NCBI GenBank assembly: GCA_003762615.1
Contig: RIAZ01000029.1
Coordinates: 1 to 64,000, forward strand
Source of the DNA: Muribaculaceae bacterium Isolate-037 (Harlan)
GTDB taxonomy: Bacteria > Bacteroidota > Bacteroidia > Bacteroidales > Muribaculaceae
DNA length: 64,000 bases
Direction: 5' to 3'
The notes under the pieces are model-generated. The model searched no databases, had not been told where the DNA came from, and was given only the letters and a program-made list of their open reading frames with translations. The position numbers and the translations under genes are program-made. Numbering within the stretch: position 1 is the first letter of the stretch; every line of letters starts with the position of its first letter. Shown here in pieces: positions 35,703 to 43,924 of the stretch.

Positions 35703-36902
35703 TTATTTGCGTTTAATGTTAAAATTAAATGTTGTACTTACTTTCTCATTCTTGTAGGCATCTGCGACACCTTGAATCAAATACTTTATGCCTGTTGTTT
35801 TATCGATATTCTCTTTGATGTTTGTTCCCGTTTCATCATTGGATTCAGAGACCCATGAAGGAAGTTTAGACACGCTAAAAGTTAGACAATCTTGAGCAAT
35901 CATTGTACCCTTTGGAATTATAAACTTTATAAAATGGGAATATTTACTATGGCTATCAGTTATTGGATAAATTCCATCCACAATAAGTGTAGGATTGTTG
36001 AACGCATAGTTTCCCTTGTCTTGCACTATCCCTTCCGGTTGAAGCGTACTACGAAAATCAGCTTGTATTATCAGGTGATAATCGCCACGTTTAGGAATTA
36101 CAGTTTTGCTTGTTAGGCGATTGTTATGTATATCAAATGGCACTGTGGACTGATTTGCAAAAGCCACTATTCCACCAATATCATATTTTGATAGTTGTGA
36201 TATAGGCACTTCCGAGTTAAGTTTAGCAAGATAATTTTTATTGCCGAATATCCATATATAATATGGACGTTTCACATTATCAAGTTTCTCAATTGAGCCA
36301 TTGGGATAAAAGTATTTCCCATCAAAATCTGAATACAATTTCAATATTTCAACACCTAAATCAGGTATTCGTTTTTGAGTATTAATAACTTCATCCTTAA
36401 TCCGGATTTCACAGTGCGTGAGGAATTTTCTTGCATCTTTTGATGGCAAATCCAAGATGCAATCAGATATAAAAATTGCAACAGTAGTATCATTTACATT
36501 GTCAAGAACTGACGCAATAATATTGCCCAAATCAGTGTTAGCTGTATTTCCACCAGCTTTGCGAAATGATACAGGATTCAGATTTTTAATGTACGATGTT
36601 AGGTCTCCTTTATAAGGTATGACTTTACTATTTATATAGTATAGCTCTGTTGCAGACGTATTACGGTTCAGATCACTTATATAGTCATAGACTGCATCTT
36701 TCAGTTGCGAACCATCGCACATGTAACCATCCATGCTTCCTGAATTTTCGATGAAAACTTTTATACTTGGATTATCTGATGGTATTGATGATGCAACAGG
36801 TGTGGCACTTACTTCAATTTTGTCATCTCCACAACTTACCATTGCCAAGATTCCAACTGTGGCAATACTGATTAGAGTAGTTATGATTAGTTTTCTTCTC
36901 AT
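35703..36902 (-). CDS. vWA-like lipoprotein with MIDAS motif (accessory operon gene 1)
   Basis: The 399-residue protein has a lipoprotein signal (GILAMVSC, cysteine 24), a short linker and a von Willebrand A-like domain. The metal site is visible as ENSGSMDGY at residues 52-60 (Glu where most vWA domains have Asp), a threonine in GGNTANTD near 120, and FISDCILD with Asp147. The C-terminal 200 residues are a beta-rich domain of unknown type. As an exported, metal-dependent adhesion-type domain, it is a good candidate for the sensor of the operon. It is the first gene; the upstream gap has a 24-bp palindrome. The variant ENSGSM(D) is something I associate with Bacteroidetes vWA proteins. Confidence 0.8.
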   Translation of the reverse strand: MRRKLIITTLISIATVGILAMVSCGDDKIEVSATPVASSIPSDNPSIKVFIENSGSMDGYMCDGSQLKDAVYDYISDLNRNTSATELYYINSKVIPYKGDLTSYIKNLNPVSFRKAGGNTANTDLGNIIASVLDNVNDTTVAIFISDCILDLPSKDARKFLTHCEIRIKDEVINTQKRIPDLGVEILKLYSDFDGKYFYPNGSIEKLDNVKRPYYIWIFGNKNYLAKLNSEVPISQLSKYDIGGIVAFANQSTVPFDIHNNRLTSKTVIPKRGDYHLIIQADFRSTLQPEGIVQDKGNYAFNNPTLIVDGIYPITDSHSKYSHFIKFIIPKGTMIAQDCLTFSVSKLPSWVSESNDETGTNIKENIDKTTGIKYLIQGVADAYKNEKVSTTFNFNIKRK

Positions 36903-36945
36903 TCTATTCTGTCTTGTAGTTATGTATTCTGTTATTATGTTGAGT

Positions 36946-36969
36946 ATCTCTAAACAAGAGTTTAGAGAT
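36946..36969. promoter_or_regulatory. 24-bp perfect palindrome in the operon leader (operator or recombination site)
   Basis: ATCTCTAAAC and GTTTAGAGAT form a perfect 10-bp inverted repeat around 4 bases. It lies 44 bases before the start codon of the first operon gene. A 14-bp part (TCTCTAAACAAGAG) is repeated in inverted orientation at 37134-37147. The size and symmetry suit a dimeric repressor site; a recombinase core site or RNA hairpin is possible. Confidence 0.6.
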
Positions 36970-37109
36970 GCTTATAAGGTTTTGTATTTCAGAATATTAT
37001 TTCTTTTATACATAAGTGTTTGCTAAACAATTATAGGATTTGATATACTTGGACTTAATTAAACATAAAAAATATTAACGTAGAGATAGCTTATTTTCAG
37101 GATTTTTTA

Positions 37110-37117
37110 TAACTTTG
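37110..37117 (+). promoter_or_regulatory. Promoter-like TAACTTTG element reading toward the recombinase terminator
   Basis: TAACTTTG matches TAnnTTTG exactly, but no good -33 TTTG lies 19-20 bases upstream. If active, it would make an RNA of about 75 nt from near 37124 to the terminator at 37171-37196, crossing the half-palindrome. Confidence 0.3.
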
Positions 37118-37131
37118 CAATATTGATAAGT

Positions 37132-37148
37132 ATCTCTTGTTTAGAGAT
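37132..37148. promoter_or_regulatory. Second, degenerate copy of the palindromic site
   Basis: ATCTCTTGTTTAGAGAT has 6-bp inverted arms around 5 bases, and 14 of its bases (CTCTTGTTTAGAGA) are the reverse complement of 36947-36960. It lies 15 bases after the TAACTTTG element. Confidence 0.45.
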
Positions 37149-37170
37149 TTGTAGAATTGCTAAACAAATA

Positions 37171-37196
37171 AGCCCCAAGATTAGGATCTTGAGGCT
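37171..37196. terminator. Intrinsic terminator after the recombinase gene
   Basis: AGCCCCAAGAT pairs with ATCTTGAGGCT (10 of 11 positions) across TAGG. The + strand continues with TTTTCTTTTTT, an excellent T-run. On the - strand, nine bases after the recombinase stop codon, it is followed by TATTTGTTT, so it can serve both directions. Confidence 0.75.
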
Positions 37197-37204
37197 TTTC
37201 TTTT

Positions 37205-38407
37205 TTAGAGGGATTTGAGGATGAGGGAGTTGGCTTTGTCGACGACGGAGGTGTCGAGGGAGGCGAGGTAGATTTGGGTGGTGGCTTCGGAGTCGTGTCC
37301 CATGCCTTCGCTGATTACGCTTAGGGGAATGCCTTTTGCTTTGGCGGCGGATGCCCATGAGTGACGGGCAACGTACATGGTCAGCGGTATCTGGATGTCG
37401 GTCATTTCTGCAACTTTTTTCAAGTTCCGGTTGATGAGGTAGCCTACATTGCGGTAGGCACATCTCTCATTGATGCCGGAATTGCGTATGATTGGTAATA
37501 GATACTCTGAGGTGTTTTCGGGATATTTATCAATTATCACCTGCATTTCAGTAGTCCAAGCAATTGTCAGTTGCTGTCCGGTTTTGCGGCGGCGATAGAT
37601 GATGTGTCCGTTTGTGAGGTCTGTCTTGCGTAGGTATGCCATATCTATGAAGCTCATTCCTCGGAGCATGAAACTCATCATGAACATATCGCGGGCATAG
37701 TCGAGTGTCGGATTGAGTGATAAATCCAACGACTTTATTTTCTTTAATGTCTGTAAGGGTAAAGCACGTTTCACGGTTTTATCCACGCCGGTATAGACGT
37801 GTCTGAAAGGGTTGCGGTTTTCGATAATGTCGTCCTCGACCGCACGATGATAGACTGCACGGAGAATACGGGTGTAGAAAGAGATGGTGTTGGGAATATT
37901 GCCGCGATTCTGATGCCATGCCTCGTATGCTTCCATTACTTCTGTGTTGATGCAGTCAAGCATAATGTCTTCGTCATTGCGGAATTTCTTGAAGCTGTTG
38001 AGAGCGGCGGAGTATGTTTCGGATGTACGGATTTTGCCGTTCTGTTTCAACTTGGCAATCATACTCTCCATGTAGTTGAACAGGGAGTATTCGTTGGCAT
38101 ATCGGTTGAATTCATCGATCACATCGTCAGCCATGTATGGGAGACTTTTATTTTCGAGTTTGCGGATGATTTTTGTCAGCCGTTCGATATCCCAGCGGAT
38201 TCTCTCGCGGATTGAGAGTATGAACGATTTGCGCTCACTTTTCTGGGTGGTTATCACCATTGAGCGGTTTTCGTCCCACTCGGATGGGAATACGTGATAT
38301 TCGGTGAGAAGTTGTCGGGGCTTTCTCTCGTGTATGATCTGATAGTAGATTGTGCCTTCGTGATTCGGGAGTTGAGAGGGTCGGAACTTCACTTTTATGG
38401 ATGCCAT
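37205..38407 (-). CDS. Tyrosine recombinase (phage/conjugative-element integrase type)
   Basis: The 400-residue protein has an N-terminal Arm-DNA-binding-like part, a SAM-like core-binding domain at about 100-200, and a catalytic domain. Active-site motifs are MLRGMSFIDMAYLRK (first Arg), the lysine in the IIYRRRKTGQ hairpin, ARHSWASAAKAKG (second Arg and His) and GHDSEATTQIYLAS with the nucleophile tyrosine. It is the architecture of Bacteroidetes integrases found in mobile islands and invertible loci. It lies just upstream of the accessory operon on the same strand, with a terminator between, and suggests that the operon came in with a mobile element. No attachment site could be paired with certainty. 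Its codon use is less AT-rich than the operon. Confidence 0.9.
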   Translation of the reverse strand: MASIKVKFRPSQLPNHEGTIYYQIIHERKPRQLLTEYHVFPSEWDENRSMVITTQKSERKSFILSIRERIRWDIERLTKIIRKLENKSLPYMADDVIDEFNRYANEYSLFNYMESMIAKLKQNGKIRTSETYSAALNSFKKFRNDEDIMLDCINTEVMEAYEAWHQNRGNIPNTISFYTRILRAVYHRAVEDDIIENRNPFRHVYTGVDKTVKRALPLQTLKKIKSLDLSLNPTLDYARDMFMMSFMLRGMSFIDMAYLRKTDLTNGHIIYRRRKTGQQLTIAWTTEMQVIIDKYPENTSEYLLPIIRNSGINERCAYRNVGYLINRNLKKVAEMTDIQIPLTMYVARHSWASAAKAKGIPLSVISEGMGHDSEATTQIYLASLDTSVVDKANSLILKSL

Positions 38408-38560
38408 TATGATGAAAATTTTATGGGTGATTATACTTGACAGTGAGAAGTAAGCATTACTTATCGGGAGTGAAGTTAATATGTAGGTGGAATAAGGACG
38501 TGATATTCTGATATTTTATGGATTATTATCGCTAAAATTGTGAAAGTGAATTTTTGTTGT

Positions 38561-38568
38561 TATCTTTA
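38561..38568 (+). promoter_or_regulatory. Promoter-like site for the GSCFA gene
   Basis: TATCTTTA matches TAnnTTTG at seven of eight positions. A TTG lies about 21 bases upstream (TTGTGAAAG). Transcription would begin near 38575, about 20 bases before the ATG at 38596, which supports that start over an ORF start at 38554. Confidence 0.4.
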
Positions 38569-38595
38569 CAAAGTGATGATAATGGTGATGTGATT

Positions 38596-39597
38596 ATGAA
38601 ATTTCGTACTGAATATGTGGCGGAGAAGGCTCCGTTTACTCTGTCGCCAGATCAGCCGGTGGTGATGCTCGGTTCTTGTTTCGCGGAGAATATTGCCGGG
38701 AAGATGAGGCGTTGCCTATGGAATGCCGTTAACCCTGCCGGCACTCTTTATAACCCTCTTTCGATTGAGCGGTCTTTGCGTATGTTAGTTTTTGAGAATG
38801 ACCGGAGAGGTATATATATGGATTCCCTTTTCAAGGGGGAAGGATTGATGCGCAGCTGGTTGTTTGATTCCAAACTTGCAGCTGAGACAGCCGAGGATTC
38901 CCTCTCGGCATTTGAGGAGAGGGGGATGCTGCTTGATTCCACGTTGAGGGATAGTAAGGCAATGTTCATTACCTTCGGCACGTCGTGGTGCTATTTCCTT
39001 GCCGACAGGGAGGATTATGTAGTGGCAAACTGTCATAAGCAACCTCAGTCGCTGTTCCGACGCGAACGGGTGAATGTTGCGGAGATCGTTAAGGTGTGGG
39101 GAGAGATGGTCACTATGCTGAAGGAGCGTTATCCGCAGTTGGAGATAGTCTTTACGGTTAGTCCGGTGCGGCATCTGAAGGATGGTTTTGTCGGCAACAT
39201 GCGGTCGAAAGCGGTTCTTCTGTTGGCTATAGAGGAGCTATGCCGAAGCTATGAATGGTGCCATTATTTCCCGGCATACGAGATAGTGAATGATGATCTG
39301 CGTGATTACCGGTTCTATGCCTCCGACCTTGCACATCCTTCGGAGGAGGCGGTGGAGTATATATGGGAGGTATTCCGCGCTACCTATCTCGATCCATCCG
39401 GGGAGGCGATATTGAAAGAGGGTGAATCGATCCTTCGTGGTTGGGAGCATCGCCCGCTGCCTACATCCGCGCGGGAGCCGTCGGCGCAGTTGCTCGCGAA
39501 GGAGGAGGCTCGTCTTGCCGCAATCCTCCGTCGGCATGAAGCCCTATTGTTGCAGCATCCCGCCATGCTTCCGCTCCCGGCAAAATACCATTTTTGA
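38596..39597 (+). CDS. GSCFA domain protein
   Basis: The 333-residue protein contains the name-giving GSCFAENIAGKM near residue 24 and, further on, FITFGTSWCYF, FTVSPVRHLKDGF and DLAHPSEEAVEYIWE. These are the conserved blocks of the GSCFA family, which is related to SGNH/GDSL hydrolases: Ser in GSC and His in the DLAHPS block are likely catalytic. No signal peptide, so cytoplasmic. Substrate unknown in the family. Its stop codon abuts directly the stop codon of the histidine kinase on the other strand, with no base between. Confidence 0.88.
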   Translation: MKFRTEYVAEKAPFTLSPDQPVVMLGSCFAENIAGKMRRCLWNAVNPAGTLYNPLSIERSLRMLVFENDRRGIYMDSLFKGEGLMRSWLFDSKLAAETAEDSLSAFEERGMLLDSTLRDSKAMFITFGTSWCYFLADREDYVVANCHKQPQSLFRRERVNVAEIVKVWGEMVTMLKERYPQLEIVFTVSPVRHLKDGFVGNMRSKAVLLLAIEELCRSYEWCHYFPAYEIVNDDLRDYRFYASDLAHPSEEAVEYIWEVFRATYLDPSGEAILKEGESILRGWEHRPLPTSAREPSAQLLAKEEARLAAILRRHEALLLQHPAMLPLPAKYHF

Positions 39598-40590
39598 TCA
39601 GCGGGTGGGGATTGTGATGGTGATTGAGAGACCTTTGGCGGGGTAGTTGTCAAGAAGGATGTTGCCTTCGTGGAGCATCACTATCTGGCGGCTGAGGAAG
39701 AGACCGATGCCGTTTCCGTCGGGTTTTGTGGTGATGAATGGCTGGAAGGGATCGGATGCGATTGAGGGGGGGAGTCCGTTGCCGTTGTCGGAGATGTTGA
39801 TCTTGCAGCTGTGTGCCGACATGGTGGCGATGACGGTTATGGTGGGTCTCTGTTTTTGTGCTACGGCTTCAAGCGAATTTTTCAGAATATTGGTGAGTGC
39901 CTGTGAGAAGAGGGCTTCGTCAATGTAGAGAGTGGCGTGGTCGGCAATCTTATAGGAGATGCAGTTGGCGTCAAATTTACCGGTTGTCGCGAATTGCTGC
40001 AATGACTTGTGCAGTTTGCGGAAGAATTGGATGGCATTGACATGCTTTTTCTCCGGTCGTGGGAGATGGGTGAGGGCGTGATATGAATCAAGAAACCGGG
40101 TGATGCTTTCACTTTGGGTCCTTATTACCTCCAGTGCCTCCACGATCTCTTCGCGTGAATAAGAATCCACATCAGCGGTGATCCCTGCCGACAGGGAGAC
40201 CACGGGGGTGATTGCATTTCTCATCTCATGGGTCATGACGCGCAGTATGCGGTCATAATATAGTTTCCTTGTCTCCAGATCCTTGTTTGCCTGATGATAG
40301 AGCATGGTAATCTTATTCATACCGTCTGCCATCTCCTTTAATTCCCGGTCGGCACCCTTGGCTTCAAACCGCATGGAGGTGTCGTTCATTTCAAGCCCAC
40401 CCACGAAAGATGATAACGTACCGATCAGGAGTCCGCAGATGTGGAACACCATCACAATCTCTATCGGTAGGGCAAGAGAAATGAGTATTCCGAGAGATAT
40501 GCGTCCGTTGAAGAGGAGGATTGCTGAGGCGGAGGCTGTCAGCACTAAGGCAAGCAGCAGGAGGAATAGTTTCAGTTTAAAGTAGCTCAC
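39598..40590 (-). CDS. Membrane sensor histidine kinase
   Basis: The 330-residue protein has two hydrophobic helices (about 8-27 and 32-60) with only a tiny loop between them, a HAMP-like linker, a dimerisation/phosphoacceptor helix with His121 in RVMTHEMRNAITPVV, and a HATPase domain with NILKNSLEAVA (N box), DNGNGLPP (G1) and GNGIGLFLSRQIV (G2). The absence of a periplasmic sensor domain suggests sensing in the membrane or by a partner. It overlaps the response regulator gene by 14 bases. The divergent neighbour is an ABC permease, so it may sense that transporter or its substrate. Confidence 0.9.
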   Translation of the reverse strand: MSYFKLKLFLLLLALVLTASASAILLFNGRISLGILISLALPIEIVMVFHICGLLIGTLSSFVGGLEMNDTSMRFEAKGADRELKEMADGMNKITMLYHQANKDLETRKLYYDRILRVMTHEMRNAITPVVSLSAGITADVDSYSREEIVEALEVIRTQSESITRFLDSYHALTHLPRPEKKHVNAIQFFRKLHKSLQQFATTGKFDANCISYKIADHATLYIDEALFSQALTNILKNSLEAVAQKQRPTITVIATMSAHSCKINISDNGNGLPPSIASDPFQPFITTKPDGNGIGLFLSRQIVMLHEGNILLDNYPAKGLSITITIPTR

Positions 40591-41164
40591 TTCTTTTAAG
40601 GATATTATAGAGAGTCTGACGATTGATGCCGAGTCGGGCAGAGGCTGCCGACAGGTTGCCGTCGCAGAGATCGATTATTCTACGTATATGATCAATCTTG
40701 ATTTCATCGAGGGTCATATTGTTTTTCAAAGTCTCCTTCTCCGTTATCTCGCGGGCATTGTTGACCGATTCGATTTCCGACAGTCTCTTCCTGTTCTCCG
40801 AGATAGCGTTGTTAATCTTCTCAACGAGAGTATCGTTGTCCCAAGGTTTCATGATGAAATCATCCGCACCGAGTTTCATTGAATTTACCGCAAGATCCAC
40901 GTTGCCGAAAGCCGTGATCAGCAGAACGGCGGGAGGGCAAGCCCTCTCCTTGATATAGGATAGCCAGAAGATGCCTTCGCTACCGTCAAGCTGCATATTG
41001 TCAAAATTCATGTCGAGCAGTACGGCGTCTGTATCGTTATCCTTAAGGAGAGCCGGGATGAGTTTCGGATCGCCCACGGCAGCTACCTGGCTGAATCTCT
41101 TTGAAAGAAGTAGCTTTAGTGACGTGCGGATTGCCGGATTATCATCTATTACCAATATTTTCAT
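40577..41164 (-). CDS. Response regulator, receiver plus Fis-type HTH (no AAA+ domain)
   Basis: The 195-residue protein has a receiver domain with acidic pair D7/D8, phosphoacceptor D51 in VLLDMNF, T84 and K106, then a linker and a Fis-type helix-turn-helix (GNLSAASARLGINRQTLYNIL, about residues 164-184). This is NtrC-like at both ends but without the central AAA+ sigma54 activator domain, as in RegA/PrrA/ActR regulators, so it should not act through sigma54 activation. It is encoded just before its kinase. The transporter genes on the other side of the gap are the likely targets. Its own possible promoter is at 41188. Confidence 0.9.
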   Translation of the reverse strand: MKILVIDDNPAIRTSLKLLLSKRFSQVAAVGDPKLIPALLKDNDTDAVLLDMNFDNMQLDGSEGIFWLSYIKERACPPAVLLITAFGNVDLAVNSMKLGADDFIMKPWDNDTLVEKINNAISENRKRLSEIESVNNAREITEKETLKNNMTLDEIKIDHIRRIIDLCDGNLSAASARLGINRQTLYNILKRSELL

Positions 41165-41187
41165 TAATCATCGATATTTTCGTAATG

Positions 41188-41195
41188 CAAAAATA
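41188..41195 (-). promoter_or_regulatory. Promoter-like site for the two-component operon
   Basis: The - strand reads TATTTTTG, a full match to TAnnTTTG, 24 bases before the response regulator start. The -33 part is weak. Confidence 0.4.
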
Positions 41196-41332
41196 GTGAA
41201 ATGGATTTAATATTATGTTGTGAGGGTGGTTAAATACAGAAGAAAAGAATGATGATGTCTATTTTTTAGGCAAAAATATGAGATAAATCATGATTTTGTG
41301 GTCTGAAGGGGATTGCTTTCATATCCCTGATA

Positions 41333-41340
41333 TAAATTTG
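41333..41340 (+). promoter_or_regulatory. Promoter-like site for the ABC permease gene
   Basis: TAAATTTG matches TAnnTTTG exactly and lies about 69 bases before the ATG at 41409; GATTGC lies about 17 bases upstream of it. The divergent arrangement with the regulator gene leaves about 240 bases for regulator sites. Confidence 0.4.
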
Positions 41341-41408
41341 CACAAGCAGTCAGGACCGCTTCCTCGGAATAATGTCTGACTCCATAGTAAAACCTAATAA
41401 GATACGAA

Positions 41409-43763
41409 ATGATACGAACCTTCACATCAGATTTACGTAGGAATATCACCAAGATACTCTGTCTGACCATCGGCATGTCTGTCAGTATGGTTTTGGTAGC
41501 AAAGATATATTATGAGAAGACCTACGACCTTTTCTTTAAGGATTCAGAGAGGATATACTTGGTATATGAGCAGTTTGATTCTCCCGACGGCACCTACGAT
41601 TTTGACCAGACATCAGGCGCGTATCCACCGGCGATGAAGCGGTATCTCCCACAGGTGGAGGAGGCTACGCGTTTTACCTGGCTTACCGAGGGGAGTATTA
41701 TACTTGAGGATGGACAGACGTTGGAGAGCGGAGGGATAAAGGTGGCAGACAGTTGCATGTTCGACGTTTTCCGTGTGGATATATTGGCTGGTAATCCTCA
41801 TGAAGCATTGAGTGTGGCTAACCATTGTATGATACCCGTGTCGCTGGCAGAACGGATAGGTGGGGATCCTGTCGGGAAAGTTTTCAGCGTACCGAATATA
41901 TCGGAAGATTATCGTGCCGTGATAAGTGGCGTGTATGAGGATTTCCCGGAGAATTCATCGTTGCCAAACTCTATCTTTATGAGTCTCTCCACATTGAAGG
42001 CGCTTGGCTGGGATGGTTCGGATAATTGGATAGGGAATGATGCCTACAAGAGTTTTGTAAAACTAAAGAAGGGGGTGTCTCCCGACGAACTTGATGCGGG
42101 CATACGGAGGATGCTCACTGATAATCTACCGAAGGAGTATCTTCAGGAAAGAAATTTCAATATCGGGGTGAAGCCTCTTGTGGGGTATCATTCATCGGGT
42201 AAGGATACGGGTATGGTGATACTTATGCTCACGATTCTTGCAATACTCATGATGCTGTCGTCGACGATGGATTATCTTATGATTGTGGCGGGTCAGGTCA
42301 GAAGCCGGTCGAAGGAGATGGCGATAAGGAAATGTTTCGGCACCGGTCATGCTAAGATATTCCGGATGATTATAGGGGAGAGTGCCCTCTACGTCGCCAT
42401 AAGTGCGTTGCTTTCCGTATTACTGATTTTCTCGTTGAAAGGATTGTGTGAGTATATGGTGGGTGTCACTCCGGAGGTTATGTTTGCCACGCCTTACATG
42501 TGGCTTGTGCAGCTCCTTGTCATCGTGCTCCTGCTTCTGCTGACCGGAGTGGTGCCGGCGGTGGTATATACGCGCACGGGTATTGTGGCGGGATTGAAGA
42601 TGAAGGCAAGCCATAACAGGATATGGAAACTGGCTTTGCTCGGAATTCAGTTCTGCCTTAGCGGAGGGTTGATCTGTATGTTGGTGCTGATCGGGTTGCA
42701 ATATCGCACTGTCAGCAATTATGACATGGGTTATGACTATTCTGATATAGGGATGGTCAAGATTGAGAACAAATGGAAGGATGGAGCAGCGAAAGTGATG
42801 GAGGAATTGAGGAAGTTGAGTTGTGTGGAGGTGGTAGGCAGTGGTAGCCAGAATTTCGTGACCATGGCATCGGGAGGTGAGATATGGGAGGATGAACGAC
42901 CGGATGTGGTCTTGCCGATAGCCGACATGATGAACGTTAACAGGGAGATTTTTGATGTGTTGGGGTTGAAGTTTATCCAAGGAGGGACATTCCCGGAGAA
43001 TCCGTCGGAGGATATGAATGCCGTTGTCGTGGATGAGAGGATGATCAAGGGGATGCGCGATGTATTCGGTATTGAGGATGACAACCTTATCGGGAGAAGG
43101 TTCAAGAGCTCTTCGCATGGCGAGGATAAGGAATATACGATATGTGGCGTGGTCAGCAATATCCACAGGGGTGGGTTCGGACTGGAGATAGATACGCGTC
43201 CGGCAGTGTTCTTCCCGTCGGATAAGCCGGAATGGGTCATTTATGTGAGATTTGATGACATGACCGGGGATAATCTCAAATATGCGCAGTCCACACTGGA
43301 TAGCGTCGTCAAGGATAATGAGAGCTACATTGTGCCTTACGGTCTGCAATTTGACAGATTCACATACGAGATCAGGAAGTTTGCGGCAATGGTATTGATT
43401 GTAGGTATTGCGGTGTTGTTGATTGCGTTGTCCGGTCTGTCGGGATACGTGGCGGATGAGGTGGAGAACCGTTCGAAGGAGATAGCTATAAGGAAAGTGT
43501 CGGGCACTCCGGAATGGAAAATTGTCAGACTATTTTGTATCGATGTGTTGAAGATTTCCCTCCCATCCCTGTTGATAGGCGCATTGGTGGCAATGTGGGC
43601 AGGGTCGGAATGGCTGACGAATTTCAGCATAAAAGCAGAGGTATCGCCTGTAATCTTCCTGTTGGCTATAGCTTGCCTGCAACTGCTGATTCTTGCAATG
43701 GTGGTGATAGGTAGTATACGGGTGGCGAGAAAGAATCCGATTGAATATCTGCGAAATGAGTAA
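41409..43763 (+). CDS. MacB/FtsX-type ABC transporter permease (duplicated, 784 residues)
   Basis: The protein has two copies of the MacB-PCD plus FtsX unit. Each has an N-terminal helix, a large periplasmic domain and a three-helix FtsX core. The FtsX motif RSRSKEMAIRKCFGTGHAKI near residue 300 is echoed by NRSKEIAIRKVSGTPEWKI near 695. About eight membrane helices in total. This long type is common in Bacteroidetes and works with a separate ATPase, encoded here after a repeat-rich gap. Such transporters drive mechanotransmission, antibiotic efflux or lipoprotein transport rather than import. The adjacent two-component pair points to inducible expression. Substrate unknown. Confidence 0.9.
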   Translation: MIRTFTSDLRRNITKILCLTIGMSVSMVLVAKIYYEKTYDLFFKDSERIYLVYEQFDSPDGTYDFDQTSGAYPPAMKRYLPQVEEATRFTWLTEGSIILEDGQTLESGGIKVADSCMFDVFRVDILAGNPHEALSVANHCMIPVSLAERIGGDPVGKVFSVPNISEDYRAVISGVYEDFPENSSLPNSIFMSLSTLKALGWDGSDNWIGNDAYKSFVKLKKGVSPDELDAGIRRMLTDNLPKEYLQERNFNIGVKPLVGYHSSGKDTGMVILMLTILAILMMLSSTMDYLMIVAGQVRSRSKEMAIRKCFGTGHAKIFRMIIGESALYVAISALLSVLLIFSLKGLCEYMVGVTPEVMFATPYMWLVQLLVIVLLLLLTGVVPAVVYTRTGIVAGLKMKASHNRIWKLALLGIQFCLSGGLICMLVLIGLQYRTVSNYDMGYDYSDIGMVKIENKWKDGAAKVMEELRKLSCVEVVGSGSQNFVTMASGGEIWEDERPDVVLPIADMMNVNREIFDVLGLKFIQGGTFPENPSEDMNAVVVDERMIKGMRDVFGIEDDNLIGRRFKSSSHGEDKEYTICGVVSNIHRGGFGLEIDTRPAVFFPSDKPEWVIYVRFDDMTGDNLKYAQSTLDSVVKDNESYIVPYGLQFDRFTYEIRKFAAMVLIVGIAVLLIALSGLSGYVADEVENRSKEIAIRKVSGTPEWKIVRLFCIDVLKISLPSLLIGALVAMWAGSEWLTNFSIKAEVSPVIFLLAIACLQLLILAMVVIGSIRVARKNPIEYLRNE

Positions 43764-43770
43764 TGATAAG

Positions 43771-43920
43771 GGTTTAAGGTTTAAGGTTTAAAGTTTAAAG
43801 TTTATAGTTTATAGTTTATCTCACACCCCATAAACCATCAACTATAAACCATCAACTATAAACCATAACTCGCACCCCATCAACTATAAACCATCAACTA
43901 TAAACTATAAACTAAGAATA
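43771..43920 (+). repeat. Heptamer-based tandem and inverted repeats between permease and ATPase genes
   Basis: The gap begins with runs of GTTTAAG, GTTTAAA and GTTTATA, 7 bp each, then has several copies of CCATCAACTATAAA. The left part is complementary to the right part (AGTTTATAGTTTATAG against CTATAAACTATAAACT), so a long hairpin can form across the whole gap. This type of AT-rich heptamer repeat is likely to be variable in length. It separates two genes that should be co-expressed. Confidence 0.8.
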
Positions 43921-43924
43921 AGAT

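Larger units (their letters stand above)
36903..37204. other. AT-rich gap between the accessory operon and the recombinase gene
   Basis: This 302-base stretch has no convincing gene. It holds the palindrome at 36946-36969, two related half-sites (TAGAGATAGCTTA at about 37081 and the site at 37132-37148), a + strand promoter-like TAACTTTG and a bidirectional terminator. No promoter for the accessory operon could be identified with confidence; TATAAAAG on the - strand near 37010 is a weak candidate. Confidence 0.6.

Noticed and set aside
27227..36902. Complete Zorya system
   Set aside because: Only the ZorA/ZorB-like pair is present. No ZorC, helicase ZorD or nuclease ZorE was found among the neighbours.
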